A stretch of 43,487 nucleotides of DNA from a virus: the IMG/VR virus record IMGVR_UViG_3300036760_000354, positions 1 to 43,487 of that record. One strand, 5' to 3'. The translations under genes were made by a program, and so were the position numbers. Below the pieces are notes generated by a model. That model searched no databases and was not told where the DNA came from. It was given only the letters and a program-made list of their open reading frames with translations. This document shows, piece after piece, positions 27,179 to 35,964 of this stretch; position 1 is the stretch's first letter; every line of letters begins with the position of its first letter.

Positions 27179-27781
27179 ATGGGCAACATCGCATACCGCG
27201 CGCACCTCGTCGGGCTGGAGGCGAGCCGTGACTACGTCATGGGCGAGGCGGAGGACCTCGAACGGGAGGTCGCCACGTTACGGACGGCGCTGGCCGCGCT
27301 GACGTTGCAGGAGGGCGGCGCTGTTTTCATCACGCAGGAAGCGTTGCGGGCAGCGCACGGGCACGGGGTCGTGTCCAGCCCGGGGCCGGGCGGGGTGATC
27401 GTCTCCTACGCCGAGAGCGACGACTGGGTCAGGGAGGCGGCGCCGGAGGAACGGACGGTCACGACGGAGGCTCGGTCCGCCCCGCCTGCGACGATCCCCG
27501 TGGACACCGAGGAGGAAGACGACGTGGAGCTCATCGAGGACGACGGCCCGGAAGCCCGGGCGGAACGGTATCTCGCCACCCGAGGGCAGACTGGCGCGCG
27601 CGTCCACACGGGCCCTGTCAGGCCGTCGCTGCGCCCGTGGGACAGCCCGGAGGATCTCGCGTTCCAGGAGGTCGCTCAGGGCCGGGTGGAGCACCTGCGG
27701 CCCGGAGACCCAGGGTACGAGGAGGGACGTCCGGCCGAGCTGATGCAGAACGACGGCTCGATCGGCGTGTCGGTGCGATGA
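27179..27781 (+). CDS. Unknown acidic protein
   Basis: A 200-residue protein. Residues 14-45 form a coiled helix (EASRDYVMGEAEDLEREVAT), residues 90-130 are acidic (TEEEDDVELIEDDG), and the C-terminus is Pro/Gly-rich. ATG 27179-27181 follows GGGGGAGG. It overlaps the VRR-NUC gene by four bases. No family is recognised. Confidence 0.6.
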   Translation: MGNIAYRAHLVGLEASRDYVMGEAEDLEREVATLRTALAALTLQEGGAVFITQEALRAAHGHGVVSSPGPGGVIVSYAESDDWVREAAPEERTVTTEARSAPPATIPVDTEEEDDVELIEDDGPEARAERYLATRGQTGARVHTGPVRPSLRPWDSPEDLAFQEVAQGRVEHLRPGDPGYEEGRPAELMQNDGSIGVSVR

Positions 27782-28092
27782 CCGAGGCCGTTCTTCAGGA
27801 AGCGATCATCGAGTGCGCCCGCACGCTCGGCTGGCTCGTCTACCACACGCACGACTCGCGGCACTCTGCCAAGGGATTCCCCGACCTCGCGCTCGTCCGT
27901 GACGGCCGGCTGGTCTTCGCCGAGTTGAAGGCGGAGGGCAAGAATCCGACGCTCGACCAGGAGGCGTGGCTGCTCGAGCTCCGCACGGTAGGCACGCTCG
28001 CTCGCCCTCACAATGAGGGCCCGCGCGTGCAAGCGTTCCTGTGGCGGCCCGACGATTGGCTGTCAGGCCGGATCGAGTCTGTTCTCCGATGA
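27778..28092 (+). CDS. VRR-NUC domain nuclease
   Basis: A 104-residue stand-alone VRR-NUC nuclease of the PD-(D/E)XK superfamily: LQEAIIECARTLGWLVYHTH, KGFPDLALVRDG with Asp36, FAELKAE with Glu49 and Lys51, and LDQEAWLLEL. Phage members act on branched or structured DNA and can serve as resolvases. It overlaps the gene before by four bases and ends 19 bases before the last gene of the arm. Confidence 0.88.
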   Translation: MTEAVLQEAIIECARTLGWLVYHTHDSRHSAKGFPDLALVRDGRLVFAELKAEGKNPTLDQEAWLLELRTVGTLARPHNEGPRVQAFLWRPDDWLSGRIESVLR

Positions 28093-28111
28093 ATCGAGGG
28101 AGGTGAAGAGC

Positions 28112-28423
28112 ATGGCAAGGAACAAGGAGGAGAAGGCGCCCGTGGTGGAGCCGGAGCCTGCGGCGGACGTCCCCGCGGAGCCCGCAGCGGACGCCGAGCC
28201 GAAGGAGCCCGAGGCGCCAGTCGAGCTGCCCGTCGTGGCGCTCGCCGACGATCACGTCCTCGACGCGATCGAGGCGAGGCTGCTGGCGGTCGAGAAGGCC
28301 GTCGGGATCGACAGCCGGGCACCGTCGCTGAAGAAGGTGCGGCACTCGGCCGGCACCCCGGCCCGGGCGGACCGGGTCGCCCCGGACGCGCTCGTGGCGG
28401 AGACCACAGCGCTCTCCTCATAG
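28112..28423 (+). CDS. Last rightward gene, disordered acidic protein
   Basis: A 103-residue protein rich in Pro, Glu and Ala in its first half (EPEPAADVPAEPAADAEPKE) with one helix at residues 46-66 (DDHVLDAIEARLLAVEKAVG). ATG 28112-28114 lies behind GGGAGGTG. It ends in TAG eight bases before the convergent hairpin. Function is unknown. Confidence 0.55.
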   Translation: MARNKEEKAPVVEPEPAADVPAEPAADAEPKEPEAPVELPVVALADDHVLDAIEARLLAVEKAVGIDSRAPSLKKVRHSAGTPARADRVAPDALVAETTALSS

Positions 28424-28431
28424 GAAGTGCG

Positions 28432-28460
28432 GGGGGACGGCCGCCGGTCGGCCGTCCCCC
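28432..28460. terminator. Bidirectional hairpin between converging arms
   Basis: An 11-bp perfect stem, GGGGGACGGCC with GGCCGTCCCCC, around a seven-base loop, placed exactly where the rightward and leftward arms meet. Its last base is shared with the stop codon of the leftward gene. The near-symmetry suits termination in both directions, although no T-run follows. Confidence 0.75.
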
Positions 28461-28651
28461 TACACGACGATCTCGAACGCGAGGTGCTGCTCGCAGCCGA
28501 GCTCGATCAGCTTCTCGAGCAGGTTGAGGTCAGCGTCGCTCTCGGCGAGCAGCTTCGCCTCCAACGGCATGTAGCCGAGGTCACGGCAGCGCTTCTCTCG
28601 TGAGCGGTGGATCTGCGCGAGCTCGTGCGGGGAGAGAACCTCTGCCGCCAC
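28460..28651 (-). CDS. Last leftward gene, small unknown protein
   Basis: A 63-residue protein, AAEVLSPHELAQIHRSREKR then CRDLGYMPLEAKLLAESDAD and a hydrophobic C-terminal end. The start is GTG 28649-28651, five bases after the preceding TAG. It lies after the holin-like and endolysin genes, so it may belong to the lysis cassette. The family is not recognised. Confidence 0.55.
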   Translation of the reverse strand: MAAEVLSPHELAQIHRSREKRCRDLGYMPLEAKLLAESDADLNLLEKLIELGCEQHLAFEIVV

Positions 28652-28656
28652 GGGAG

Positions 28657-28851
28657 CTACCCCTTCTTGAACGCTCCGACCAGGCTGTTGAGCGGGGTGA
28701 ACACCTCGAGCGCGGCGAACCCTGCGGCGACGAGCAGCGCCCGGAGCGTCTCCGTGTCCCACGCCGGGGCCTGCTCAAGCCCGACGACGAGGACGGCGAG
28801 GCCGGCGAGCAACGCACGGGCGGCCAGCCGGACGATCGGCTTCTTGAACAT
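28657..28851 (-). CDS. Small holin-like membrane protein
   Basis: A 64-residue protein with a basic N-terminus (MFKKPIVR) and two hydrophobic segments, about residues 9-25 (LAARALLAGLAVLVVGL) and 37-53 (LRALLVAAGFAALEVF), ending AFKKG. Size, two helices and the position directly after the endolysin suit a class II holin. Its ATG abuts the endolysin TAG with no gap. No signature distinguishes it from other small membrane proteins. Confidence 0.6.
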   Translation of the reverse strand: MFKKPIVRLAARALLAGLAVLVVGLEQAPAWDTETLRALLVAAGFAALEVFTPLNSLVGAFKKG

Positions 28852-29562
28852 CTACTTGCCCTCCCTGATGTCGATGGTGACAGCGTGCTTGGCACGCAGG
28901 ATCAGCCTGGGCAGCCGCGCCAGGAACTTCTCGCTGTCGAGCCGCTGCGCGCGCAGCACGAGTTCTCCGTCGACGGCGACGTCGCAGCGGCGTATCCGCG
29001 AGCTCGGGCGCGGCTCCGGCGCCTGCCCGGTCGTCCTCGCCACGGGCTCGGGGTTCTTCAGCGACTCACGCGGATCACGGACGAAGAGGACACGGCCGCG
29101 GCGGAACGTGCGCCTGCGGAAGTAGAAGCCGCCGCCCTCGTCCTGCGAGCCGGCGGCGCTCGAGCTCGTGTTCGCCTCGACCGTGTCGACCGTGAACAGG
29201 AGGCCGCCCCAGGAGATGACCTTGCGGACCATCCCTGCGTGGTCGGGCCACGTGTCACCGTCGAGCTGCCAGGCGAAGGCGTCGCCGCGGAACGGGCGGG
29301 TGTGGAGCCAGCCCTTGTCGCGCGCCCACTTCTCGAGGTAGCCGACGGAGGCGTCGCCGAGGGTGCCGCCGAAGTCGCTGATGCCGGCGGCGACCTTGAA
29401 CGCGAACGCGATCGCGGCGGCGCAGTAGGGTGAGCCGACCGGCACGCCGGCGGACTGGTTGATCCGGTCGATCAGCGCGGAGCGGTTCGCGCCCGCGCTC
29501 TCCCGCTCCCCCGCCCGGGCCCACCGTTCCATCTGCTCGAGTGCCTGCAAACGCGCCAGCAT
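28852..29562 (-). CDS. CHAP-domain endolysin or virion hydrolase
   Basis: A 236-residue protein. Residues 39-150 form a CHAP-type papain-like amidase/peptidase: GVPVGSPYCAAAIAFAFK with the catalytic Cys, GDAFAWQ, and TWPDHAGMVRKV with the His. The C-terminal 70 residues (RRCDVAVDGELVLRAQRLDS) may form a wall-binding or attachment part. It cuts peptidoglycan peptides at lysis. There is no signal peptide, so a holin is needed; the adjacent small membrane genes fit. Confidence 0.8.
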   Translation of the reverse strand: MLARLQALEQMERWARAGERESAGANRSALIDRINQSAGVPVGSPYCAAAIAFAFKVAAGISDFGGTLGDASVGYLEKWARDKGWLHTRPFRGDAFAWQLDGDTWPDHAGMVRKVISWGGLLFTVDTVEANTSSSAAGSQDEGGGFYFRRRTFRRGRVLFVRDPRESLKNPEPVARTTGQAPEPRPSSRIRRCDVAVDGELVLRAQRLDSEKFLARLPRLILRAKHAVTIDIREGK

Positions 29563-29591
29563 GACGCGAAGGCTACGAGGATGATCGGACG

Positions 29592-29960
29592 TTACGGGCG
29601 CTCACCGAGCGTCTCTGCGATCCCCTGCAGGACAAGGGTGTTGGCTCGCAACGACGCCACGAGGCCGTCCCCGAGGTCGCTCATCCGCTCGTCGTGCGCG
29701 GCCATCAGCGTGTACAGCCGTTCGATGTCGGGGAGCGCCTCAAGGTCAGCGACTCGCGCCCTCGCGGCGGCGAGCTCCTTCTCCGCCCGCTCCCGAGCGA
29801 TCCTCTGCGCCGTCCGCTCCTCCCGGTACAGCCGCAGCGCCTGCGAACGGAGAGCGAGCACGGCAAGGATGATCGCGCTCGCGAGCACGACCAGCGCCTG
29901 CGGGTCAAGACCTACGGCGGCAGCGAACGCGATGGGGAGGAGAGACTTCACCAAGTCCAT
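29592..29960 (-). CDS. Membrane protein with coiled coil, possible holin or spanin-like
   Basis: A 122-residue protein. Residues 6-37 are hydrophobic (LLPIAFAAAVGL, ALVVLASAIILAVLAL) and may span the membrane once or twice; residues 38-80 form an Arg/Glu-rich coiled coil (REERTAQRIARERAEKELAA) and the end is helical. It lies directly upstream of the endolysin. Either a pore-forming or an inner-membrane spanin-type function would fit. Confidence 0.55.
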   Translation of the reverse strand: MDLVKSLLPIAFAAAVGLDPQALVVLASAIILAVLALRSQALRLYREERTAQRIARERAEKELAAARARVADLEALPDIERLYTLMAAHDERMSDLGDGLVASLRANTLVLQGIAETLGERP

Positions 29961-29961
29961 G

Positions 29962-30012
29962 TCAGGAGGCAGCGTTGCCCGAGTTGTAACAGACGGTCAG
30001 GATGACCTTCAT
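29962..30012 (-). CDS. 16-residue coupling ORF
   Basis: MKVILTVCYNSGNAAS, starting in the TGATG overlap with the end of the large virion protein and ending one base before the next ATG. It would carry terminating ribosomes to the membrane-protein gene. It is too short to call on content alone. Confidence 0.3.
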   Translation of the reverse strand: MKVILTVCYNSGNAAS

Positions 30013-33000
30013 CCTCGGCTGCCGATCGGCTCGGCGTGCCACGGCTCGTTCCCGAGCGGGAACCAGACCCCGTACTCGCGGGCGACCCGGTGCGCCCAAG
30101 CCTGCGCCTCCGGGCTCCCCCAGGAGATGTCCGCGGCCATCCCCGTCTCATGCTTCGAGTGGCCCGGCGGGGCAACCCACTTGCGGGCCTCCGCGACCGA
30201 CCCGTACTTCATCAACGCCGCGTTCCACAGCTGCGTCTGCCTCTCCGTCGAACGACGGCCCGACGTGAGCTTCCCACCGGTCGCCTTCAGGAACGCCTGC
30301 AAGCGCTCGACGAAGCCGGCGTCCAGGCCGCTCGGGGCCGCACCAGCACCGGAGACACTGACCGCGCCGGTGCCGACATCCGCGAGCGAGAACCCCGGGC
30401 TCGAGGGTGCAGCGCCGCGGCGCTGCATCAGCGTCTGCAGCATCATGTTCGTGTCGAGCCGCCCGCTCGGGCCGGTGCTCCCCAGCAGCGCCAGCGCGAG
30501 ATCCCGACGGGAACCCCTCGTCGCGCCAGCGTTTCCACGTGATTGACCCTCAACCAAACCCTCACCCTCAACCCCTAGTCGAGCTAGAGCGTTGCGGACG
30601 CTCGTGTCCGGATCCTTCGGTCGCTCGAACCGACGGACGATCGCGTCGATCGCGGCGGCGCCCCGCAGGCCATTCGCGCCGGCCCCGGCCATCCGCCCGA
30701 GCGCGTAGTCCACACCCGGATCCGACCACGCCCACGAGTCGGCCGCACCGGGGTTCCCGGCGAAGCGGCGGGGGAGCGCGCCGCCCTCGTGCAGCTGGAA
30801 CGGGCCGAAGCTCGTGCCCCCATCGCCGACATCGCCGGCGCGGTTCTCGAAGCCGCCCTCCCCTCCCGCGACGGCGAGCACGGCGGACGGGTCGAGCCCG
30901 AACCGGAGCGCGGCACGGCGGAGGGGCACCGAGAACTCGATCACGCCCTGCCGCACGGCGCGCTCCGCGCCGGAGAGGACTCCGCTCATGAACACCGACC
31001 GGCCGATCTGCGTGATCCGCTGCTCCACCTGATAGCGGGTGCGCGGGTCCGCGAACGCCCGGGTCGCCATCTCAGACTCAACCTTCGCCCGAGCCTCAGA
31101 GATCACGTTCATGCCGACCGCGGTCTGGATGTCGGCGAGGTAGTTCTCGAGCGAGCCCATCTTCCTCACCCCGTGCTCCCGCTTGTAGTCGAGCCGGCCG
31201 CGCTTCCGCTTCTCCCACAGGCTGATCGCCCGGTCGACGGCGGCGGGCAGCTTGCCGTTCTCGAGCGGCAGGTTCGCCTTCTTCGCGCCCGCGAGGATCT
31301 GCTCGCGCATGTAGGCGACGTCGTCGGTGATCTTCTCGGAGGGGGTCAGCATCGACCGGCGCTCCTTCCGTGCGGTGGCGGCGGCGGCCGAGAGGATGAC
31401 GTCGCGTTTGCGGCCGGAGCCGAGGAACGCCTGCCGGAGCGCTGCGGCGACACCGGACTGGGGCAGGTAGGCGGGCAGGCTGGACGGGCTCTTCCCCGCG
31501 AGCGAGCTCGTGTCCTGCTTGCGGAGCGCTGTCTTGAACGCCTCCGCCAGCGGGAACCCCTCCGTCGTCGCCGAGAGCAGGATCTCGAGCGGCCCCTTGT
31601 CGGCCGGGTAGGGGGCGCCGAGGAACGAGTTGTAGCCGGTCGTCGCTTCGACCGCACCTCGGAGGGGCGGGCTCAGGTACTGGATCGGAAGCTCGGAGGT
31701 CGGCATCCGGCGGCCGGAGAGGAGCCCGCCGATCGTGCGGAAGGTGTTGGCGGCGGTGCCGATCGGGGTGATCCCGACCGGGTTGGCCGCGCCCTGCACC
31801 TCCACCCCGCGGACGGTCCTGCGGCCGCCCTGCCCGAAGAGCGAGCGGAGCGGCTCCGGCAGCTTGCCGACCGGCACGAGCCCATCCATGTAGGAGGCGA
31901 GCGCGCCGAACACACGGAACATCTCGTCGGCGCCTTCACGGCCGAGGTTCGCGATCAGCTCGGCACGCAGCGGATGGTCAACGCCGAGCCGGAACCCGTA
32001 GCGGCTCGCGCCCTTCACCCACCGGTACACGAACAGGCCGCGCGACGCGAACTCCCGCTCGAACTGGTTGAGCCCGCGGAAGCGCACCAATCCGTTCTCG
32101 GCCTCCTCCGCGATCTGGTTCAGGACGTGCCGCTTCGCCGGGTCGTTCAGCAGGCGCAGCGCGGCCGCGTCGTCCTTGACCCCGATCTTGTAGAGCGACC
32201 CGATCATCGACGCGCGCCGGGGCAGCAGGTCAGCGGCGGCGCTCGAGACGTGCGCGACCTTCTCGGCGGCCTTCCCGACGATCGTGTGCCCGGACTCACG
32301 GCCGAGCGCCTCCGCCGCGCCGGAGCCGACCTCCAGGTCGTAGCGGTGGAGGACAGCGTCGCTGAACGGGCCCTTCCCCGCCCAGGCGGGCCGGAGGCGG
32401 GAGGGGAGCGCGTCGAGCATCAGCTTCGGGAGCAGCACCGGATGCTTGATCCCGAGGAAGACCATGTTCGAGGAGAAGTTGAGCGGGATGTACGAGCCCT
32501 TCACGTACACGAAGCCGAGCCGGGCGATGTCGTTCGAGATGTCCAGCAGGTCGACGGGCGCCTGCAACCAGACCGGGTAGTTGCCCCGCCCGGTCGGCCG
32601 GGTGAGCTTGTCGAGGAAGTCCTCGTCGATCTGCCTGAGCACCGACTTGGCAGGCTGCGAGCCGACCTCCTTCGCGAGCTCCGACAGGTCGCTGATGTCC
32701 TCCCGGGTGAGCCGTTCGCCGCTGCCGTGCGGCAGCCGTCCGACCGCGGGTGGGAGCGGCTGATAGCCGGGTGACGGACGACCGGCCTGCGCTGCGGGGA
32801 TCGGGACGCTGAGGTCCTCCGCGAGCTGCCGGCGCATCCGCTCGTCCAGGTGGCGGGTGACCTCCAGGAACGCCTGCTTGGTTGCCTCGGGGCCGCGGAC
32901 GGCACGGCCGGACAGGAACAGCACCTGCTGGCTCTCCTGCACGAGCTTCCGCTTCTTCAGCGACCGCTTGCCCGCGAACAGCGACCGGAGCCGGCGGGAG

Positions 33001-34694
33001 CTGATGTCCTTCCCGTAGAACGCCCCCGCGCCCGGCGGCTCGCCGCCCTCGATGACCCGCGCCGTCTTCTCCTGCCCGAGCGCGCGCTTCAGCAGCAGCG
33101 CGGCCTCCTCCAACGTGATCTCCCCCTGCGTGATCGCGTCCTGCAGTACCTCGATGGTGTAGGCGGCGTCGGACTGCTGCTCGACCATCCGGCCGCCCGT
33201 CACGAGCCTGCTCCTAGCCTCCACCGCCTTCGCCGCCGTCTCCGGCAGCAGCGCGCCCTCCGCGAGCTTGATCCGCTCCCCGTACTCGGTCAACGCCCGC
33301 CCCTTCCCGAGCGCGTCCGTCACCTGCTCGGTCGGCTTCGTGAGCAGCGGGGCGACCTCGAGCAGCCGGTCGATTAGCTTCCGCTGGTCGCGGCGCTCTA
33401 GCAGACTGACCTTCTTCCCAAGGCCCATCTCCTGCCGGAACCCAGGGTCGGACAGGAGCCTTTCGCGCAGGTCGATCTCCCCGAGCGCCCGCTCCGGCGC
33501 CTTCGGCCCGTGGCTGCGGAGGAGGTCGTAGGCGAGCTTCTCGTCACCCGACAGTTTGCGGGCGGCGACGGAGAACTCGGTGCCCGGCTCGAGCAGCCGG
33601 TCGCGCTCCCGCTCGAGCATGTAGTTGAGCCTGTGCCCCACCCGGGCGCGGGCGCCGACGACGGGCACACCGGGGATCGTCTCGGAGAGCCGGTCGATGC
33701 CCTGCTGGGCCTTCGCGGCCAGCTCGTTCGGGGAGCGGAAGAACTGCACGCCGCCCTTGCCGGACTCGGCGGCGGCGACAGCGGCACGGGCGGACTCCGC
33801 CTCCCCGACCACATCGGCCGCCTTCTCCGACCCGCTCCTGACGGCCGCCTGAGCCCGCGCGTCGGCTGCCTCCGCTCTCGTGCGGAGCGTCGGCATGTCC
33901 GGCCGTCCGCCCTCCGGGTACACGAACCGGTACGGCGGAGCCTTCAGCCCAGGCTTGGCGAGCGTGCCGAGCTTGAACCCGGCGCTGCCCACAAGCCCGA
34001 CGTCGAGCGTGGTCCCGAACGGGTCAAGCGACATCTGCGTCAGCGTCTCCCGCAGATCACCCGACCCGTACTTCCGCACATAAGCGTCCTTCATGCCCGA
34101 GATAACCGACTTCGGCTTGTAGAGGAGCGCGGCCGCGCCGGCGGGGGCGCCGATGAACGCGGTCGCCGCGCCCTCAAGGAACCGTCCGGGAAGCCCGGTC
34201 GCGAGGCCGCTCTTCTCGATCATGGAGCGCTGCTGCTGCTCCCGGTAGGCGGCGGCCGCGTCGAACTCCGGTGTCGTGCCGGTGAGCGGCGCGATCCCCT
34301 TCTGCCAGACCCGGCCGGTGAGCTCGAGCGCCCGCCGGACGGACGCGAACCTGTCGCCGAGCGCGCCGACGAGTGACCCCCTGAACACGTCGCGTTCGGC
34401 CGCGCGCGCGTCCATCTCGGCGAGCTCGCCGGCGCTGAGACCGCGCAGCTTCGGCACGTGCCTGTCGATCTCCGCCCACCTGGTGGCTGCGACCTCCGCG
34501 CGGGACGGGACGCTCGCCGCCGCCCGCAGAGACGTCACCCCGGCGACCGAGGTGCCGCCGATCGGGGCGACCTTGCCGACCTCCGGCCGGGACGTGCGAA
34601 CACCGCGGGTGCCCTCCTCCGGGCGCCGGTCGAGCGCCCGCCGGATCCTCGCCTTCGCGCCCGGCGAGATCGCGATGCCGCCTCGCGCGGCCAC
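30009..34694 (-). CDS. Giant virion ejection protein with two peptidoglycan-cutting domains
   Basis: A 1561-residue protein, the largest here. The long helical N-terminal and central parts resemble podoviral internal or ejection proteins. Near residue 1270 a transglycosylase-like segment appears (LDPSAVLAVAGGEGGFENRA, GGTSFGPFQLHEGGALPRRF). The last 100 residues form a VanY/D-Ala-D-Ala carboxypeptidase-like zinc peptidase (SGRRSTERQTQLWNAALMKY, HSKHETGMAADI, NEPWHAEPIG). Such proteins open the cell wall for DNA entry. The start is GTG 34692-34694 just after the upstream TAA; the open frame continuing to 34862 is an out-of-phase overlap and is rejected. Confidence 0.85.
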   Translation of the reverse strand: MAARGGIAISPGAKARIRRALDRRPEEGTRGVRTSRPEVGKVAPIGGTSVAGVTSLRAAASVPSRAEVAATRWAEIDRHVPKLRGLSAGELAEMDARAAERDVFRGSLVGALGDRFASVRRALELTGRVWQKGIAPLTGTTPEFDAAAAYREQQQRSMIEKSGLATGLPGRFLEGAATAFIGAPAGAAALLYKPKSVISGMKDAYVRKYGSGDLRETLTQMSLDPFGTTLDVGLVGSAGFKLGTLAKPGLKAPPYRFVYPEGGRPDMPTLRTRAEAADARAQAAVRSGSEKAADVVGEAESARAAVAAAESGKGGVQFFRSPNELAAKAQQGIDRLSETIPGVPVVGARARVGHRLNYMLERERDRLLEPGTEFSVAARKLSGDEKLAYDLLRSHGPKAPERALGEIDLRERLLSDPGFRQEMGLGKKVSLLERRDQRKLIDRLLEVAPLLTKPTEQVTDALGKGRALTEYGERIKLAEGALLPETAAKAVEARSRLVTGGRMVEQQSDAAYTIEVLQDAITQGEITLEEAALLLKRALGQEKTARVIEGGEPPGAGAFYGKDISSRRLRSLFAGKRSLKKRKLVQESQQVLFLSGRAVRGPEATKQAFLEVTRHLDERMRRQLAEDLSVPIPAAQAGRPSPGYQPLPPAVGRLPHGSGERLTREDISDLSELAKEVGSQPAKSVLRQIDEDFLDKLTRPTGRGNYPVWLQAPVDLLDISNDIARLGFVYVKGSYIPLNFSSNMVFLGIKHPVLLPKLMLDALPSRLRPAWAGKGPFSDAVLHRYDLEVGSGAAEALGRESGHTIVGKAAEKVAHVSSAAADLLPRRASMIGSLYKIGVKDDAAALRLLNDPAKRHVLNQIAEEAENGLVRFRGLNQFEREFASRGLFVYRWVKGASRYGFRLGVDHPLRAELIANLGREGADEMFRVFGALASYMDGLVPVGKLPEPLRSLFGQGGRRTVRGVEVQGAANPVGITPIGTAANTFRTIGGLLSGRRMPTSELPIQYLSPPLRGAVEATTGYNSFLGAPYPADKGPLEILLSATTEGFPLAEAFKTALRKQDTSSLAGKSPSSLPAYLPQSGVAAALRQAFLGSGRKRDVILSAAAATARKERRSMLTPSEKITDDVAYMREQILAGAKKANLPLENGKLPAAVDRAISLWEKRKRGRLDYKREHGVRKMGSLENYLADIQTAVGMNVISEARAKVESEMATRAFADPRTRYQVEQRITQIGRSVFMSGVLSGAERAVRQGVIEFSVPLRRAALRFGLDPSAVLAVAGGEGGFENRAGDVGDGGTSFGPFQLHEGGALPRRFAGNPGAADSWAWSDPGVDYALGRMAGAGANGLRGAAAIDAIVRRFERPKDPDTSVRNALARLGVEGEGLVEGQSRGNAGATRGSRRDLALALLGSTGPSGRLDTNMMLQTLMQRRGAAPSSPGFSLADVGTGAVSVSGAGAAPSGLDAGFVERLQAFLKATGGKLTSGRRSTERQTQLWNAALMKYGSVAEARKWVAPPGHSKHETGMAADISWGSPEAQAWAHRVAREYGVWFPLGNEPWHAEPIGSRG

Positions 34695-34695
34695 G

Positions 34696-35961
34696 TTAGC
34701 CCCTCGTCTGCTTGGGCGGGTAGCCGGCCTGCTGGAGGATCTGCTCGGTCCGCTGCCTGAGCGTGGCCTGACTCTCACCGGGCAGGCGGGAGGCGAGCAT
34801 CGCGTAGACCTTGTTGAACGCCCGGCCGCGGATGCCGTTGACAGCACCGAGCCCGGCCGCACTCAACAGCGCTTCCTTGTCGCCGCCGACCATCCAGCCG
34901 CCGACCGCGCCCGGTGGGCCGTTGTAGAGCGTCTGCGCCTGCTTGAGCGCCCCGTTCAGCACCGTGTTCCGCTGGCTCTGCGTCAACGGGGCATTCCCCT
35001 TCGCCGCGAGCGTGTTCGCCGCCCGCTGATTCGCGCCGGTGATCGACGAGAGCGCAGCCTCGAAGTCGAGGTTCTGCCCGCGCATCGTCGTGTCCAGATG
35101 CGCCCAGTCCACATTGAAGCCGGCCTCCGCGATCTGCTTCTTCAGCTCCTGATCCGTCATCCCCTGGTACAGCGACGACGCGAGCTGCGCCCGGTTGCCC
35201 TGAACGTCCGCGCGGGTCTTCGCCCTGTCGGCGTTCTCGGCGTAGTAGGTCTGGAAGAGGTTCTGCGCGAGCCCCGGAGCCTGCGCGTCGATCCCGGCGA
35301 TCGCCTCATCCCGTGAGGCGCCGATCCCGGCGAGGTATCCGCTGAGCGTCTGCCCGCCATGGAGCACACCGATCCCGGGCATCTGCGCCGCGAACGCCTC
35401 CTGCGCGGTGCCCTGATTGCTCATCCGGTCGAGCTCGGCCGCCGACAACGCCCGGGTCGTCCCGGCGTTGTTCTGCGCGAGCTGACCCTGCTGCGCGACG
35501 GTTCCCTCCACGTCCGGTGCGCCGATCGCCCGCAACGCCTGCTCGAGCGAGCCGACCCCCGCTGCGCCCGCGCTGCCCTGGTAGTCGCTGAGCGCGTCGC
35601 CGACGGCGGCGGTGCCTGCCCGCTGGTTCGCGTACGCGCTGCGGACCTGCCCGGGCACCTGCGCGAGCCGGTCGGTGAAGAAGTCGGTGTAGCCCTTGAT
35701 CGCCTCGGTGCCCTGCGCGCTCCGCGCCTGGTAGGCGCTCTCGGCCTTGGCCCGGTACGGGTCGAGGATCGCGGCCATGTCCGCCCCGGCGCGGGCGCGG
35801 ATGTCCTTCTCGGAGCGCGGCTGGAACGACGGGTCGTTCGGGTTCGGCATCATCCCCAGGATCTGAGCGATGTACCCGAGGTAGCCGGTGTCGCTCTTCA
35901 CGGGCGTCTTCGGCTTCACGGGGGCTGTCGCCCCGTGCGAGAGGTAGGGGATCACGCTCAC
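34696..35961 (-). CDS. Helical virion protein, probable ejection protein
   Basis: A 421-residue Ala/Gln-rich, mostly helical protein (IRARAGADMAAILDPYRAKA, TVAQQGQLAQNNAGTTRALS). No signal peptide or catalytic motif is seen. Long helical Ala/Gln proteins upstream of the transglycosylase-bearing protein are typical podoviral internal proteins that leave the head with the DNA. It starts at GTG 35959-35961, three bases after the previous TAG, and ends TAA one base before the giant gene. Confidence 0.65.
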   Translation of the reverse strand: MSVIPYLSHGATAPVKPKTPVKSDTGYLGYIAQILGMMPNPNDPSFQPRSEKDIRARAGADMAAILDPYRAKAESAYQARSAQGTEAIKGYTDFFTDRLAQVPGQVRSAYANQRAGTAAVGDALSDYQGSAGAAGVGSLEQALRAIGAPDVEGTVAQQGQLAQNNAGTTRALSAAELDRMSNQGTAQEAFAAQMPGIGVLHGGQTLSGYLAGIGASRDEAIAGIDAQAPGLAQNLFQTYYAENADRAKTRADVQGNRAQLASSLYQGMTDQELKKQIAEAGFNVDWAHLDTTMRGQNLDFEAALSSITGANQRAANTLAAKGNAPLTQSQRNTVLNGALKQAQTLYNGPPGAVGGWMVGGDKEALLSAAGLGAVNGIRGRAFNKVYAMLASRLPGESQATLRQRTEQILQQAGYPPKQTRG

Positions 35962-35964
35962 GGG

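Noticed and set aside
30789-32774. 661-codon open frame on the plus strand
   Set aside because: It is antisense to the giant virion protein and has the same shadow composition; the minus-strand frame has recognisable domains.
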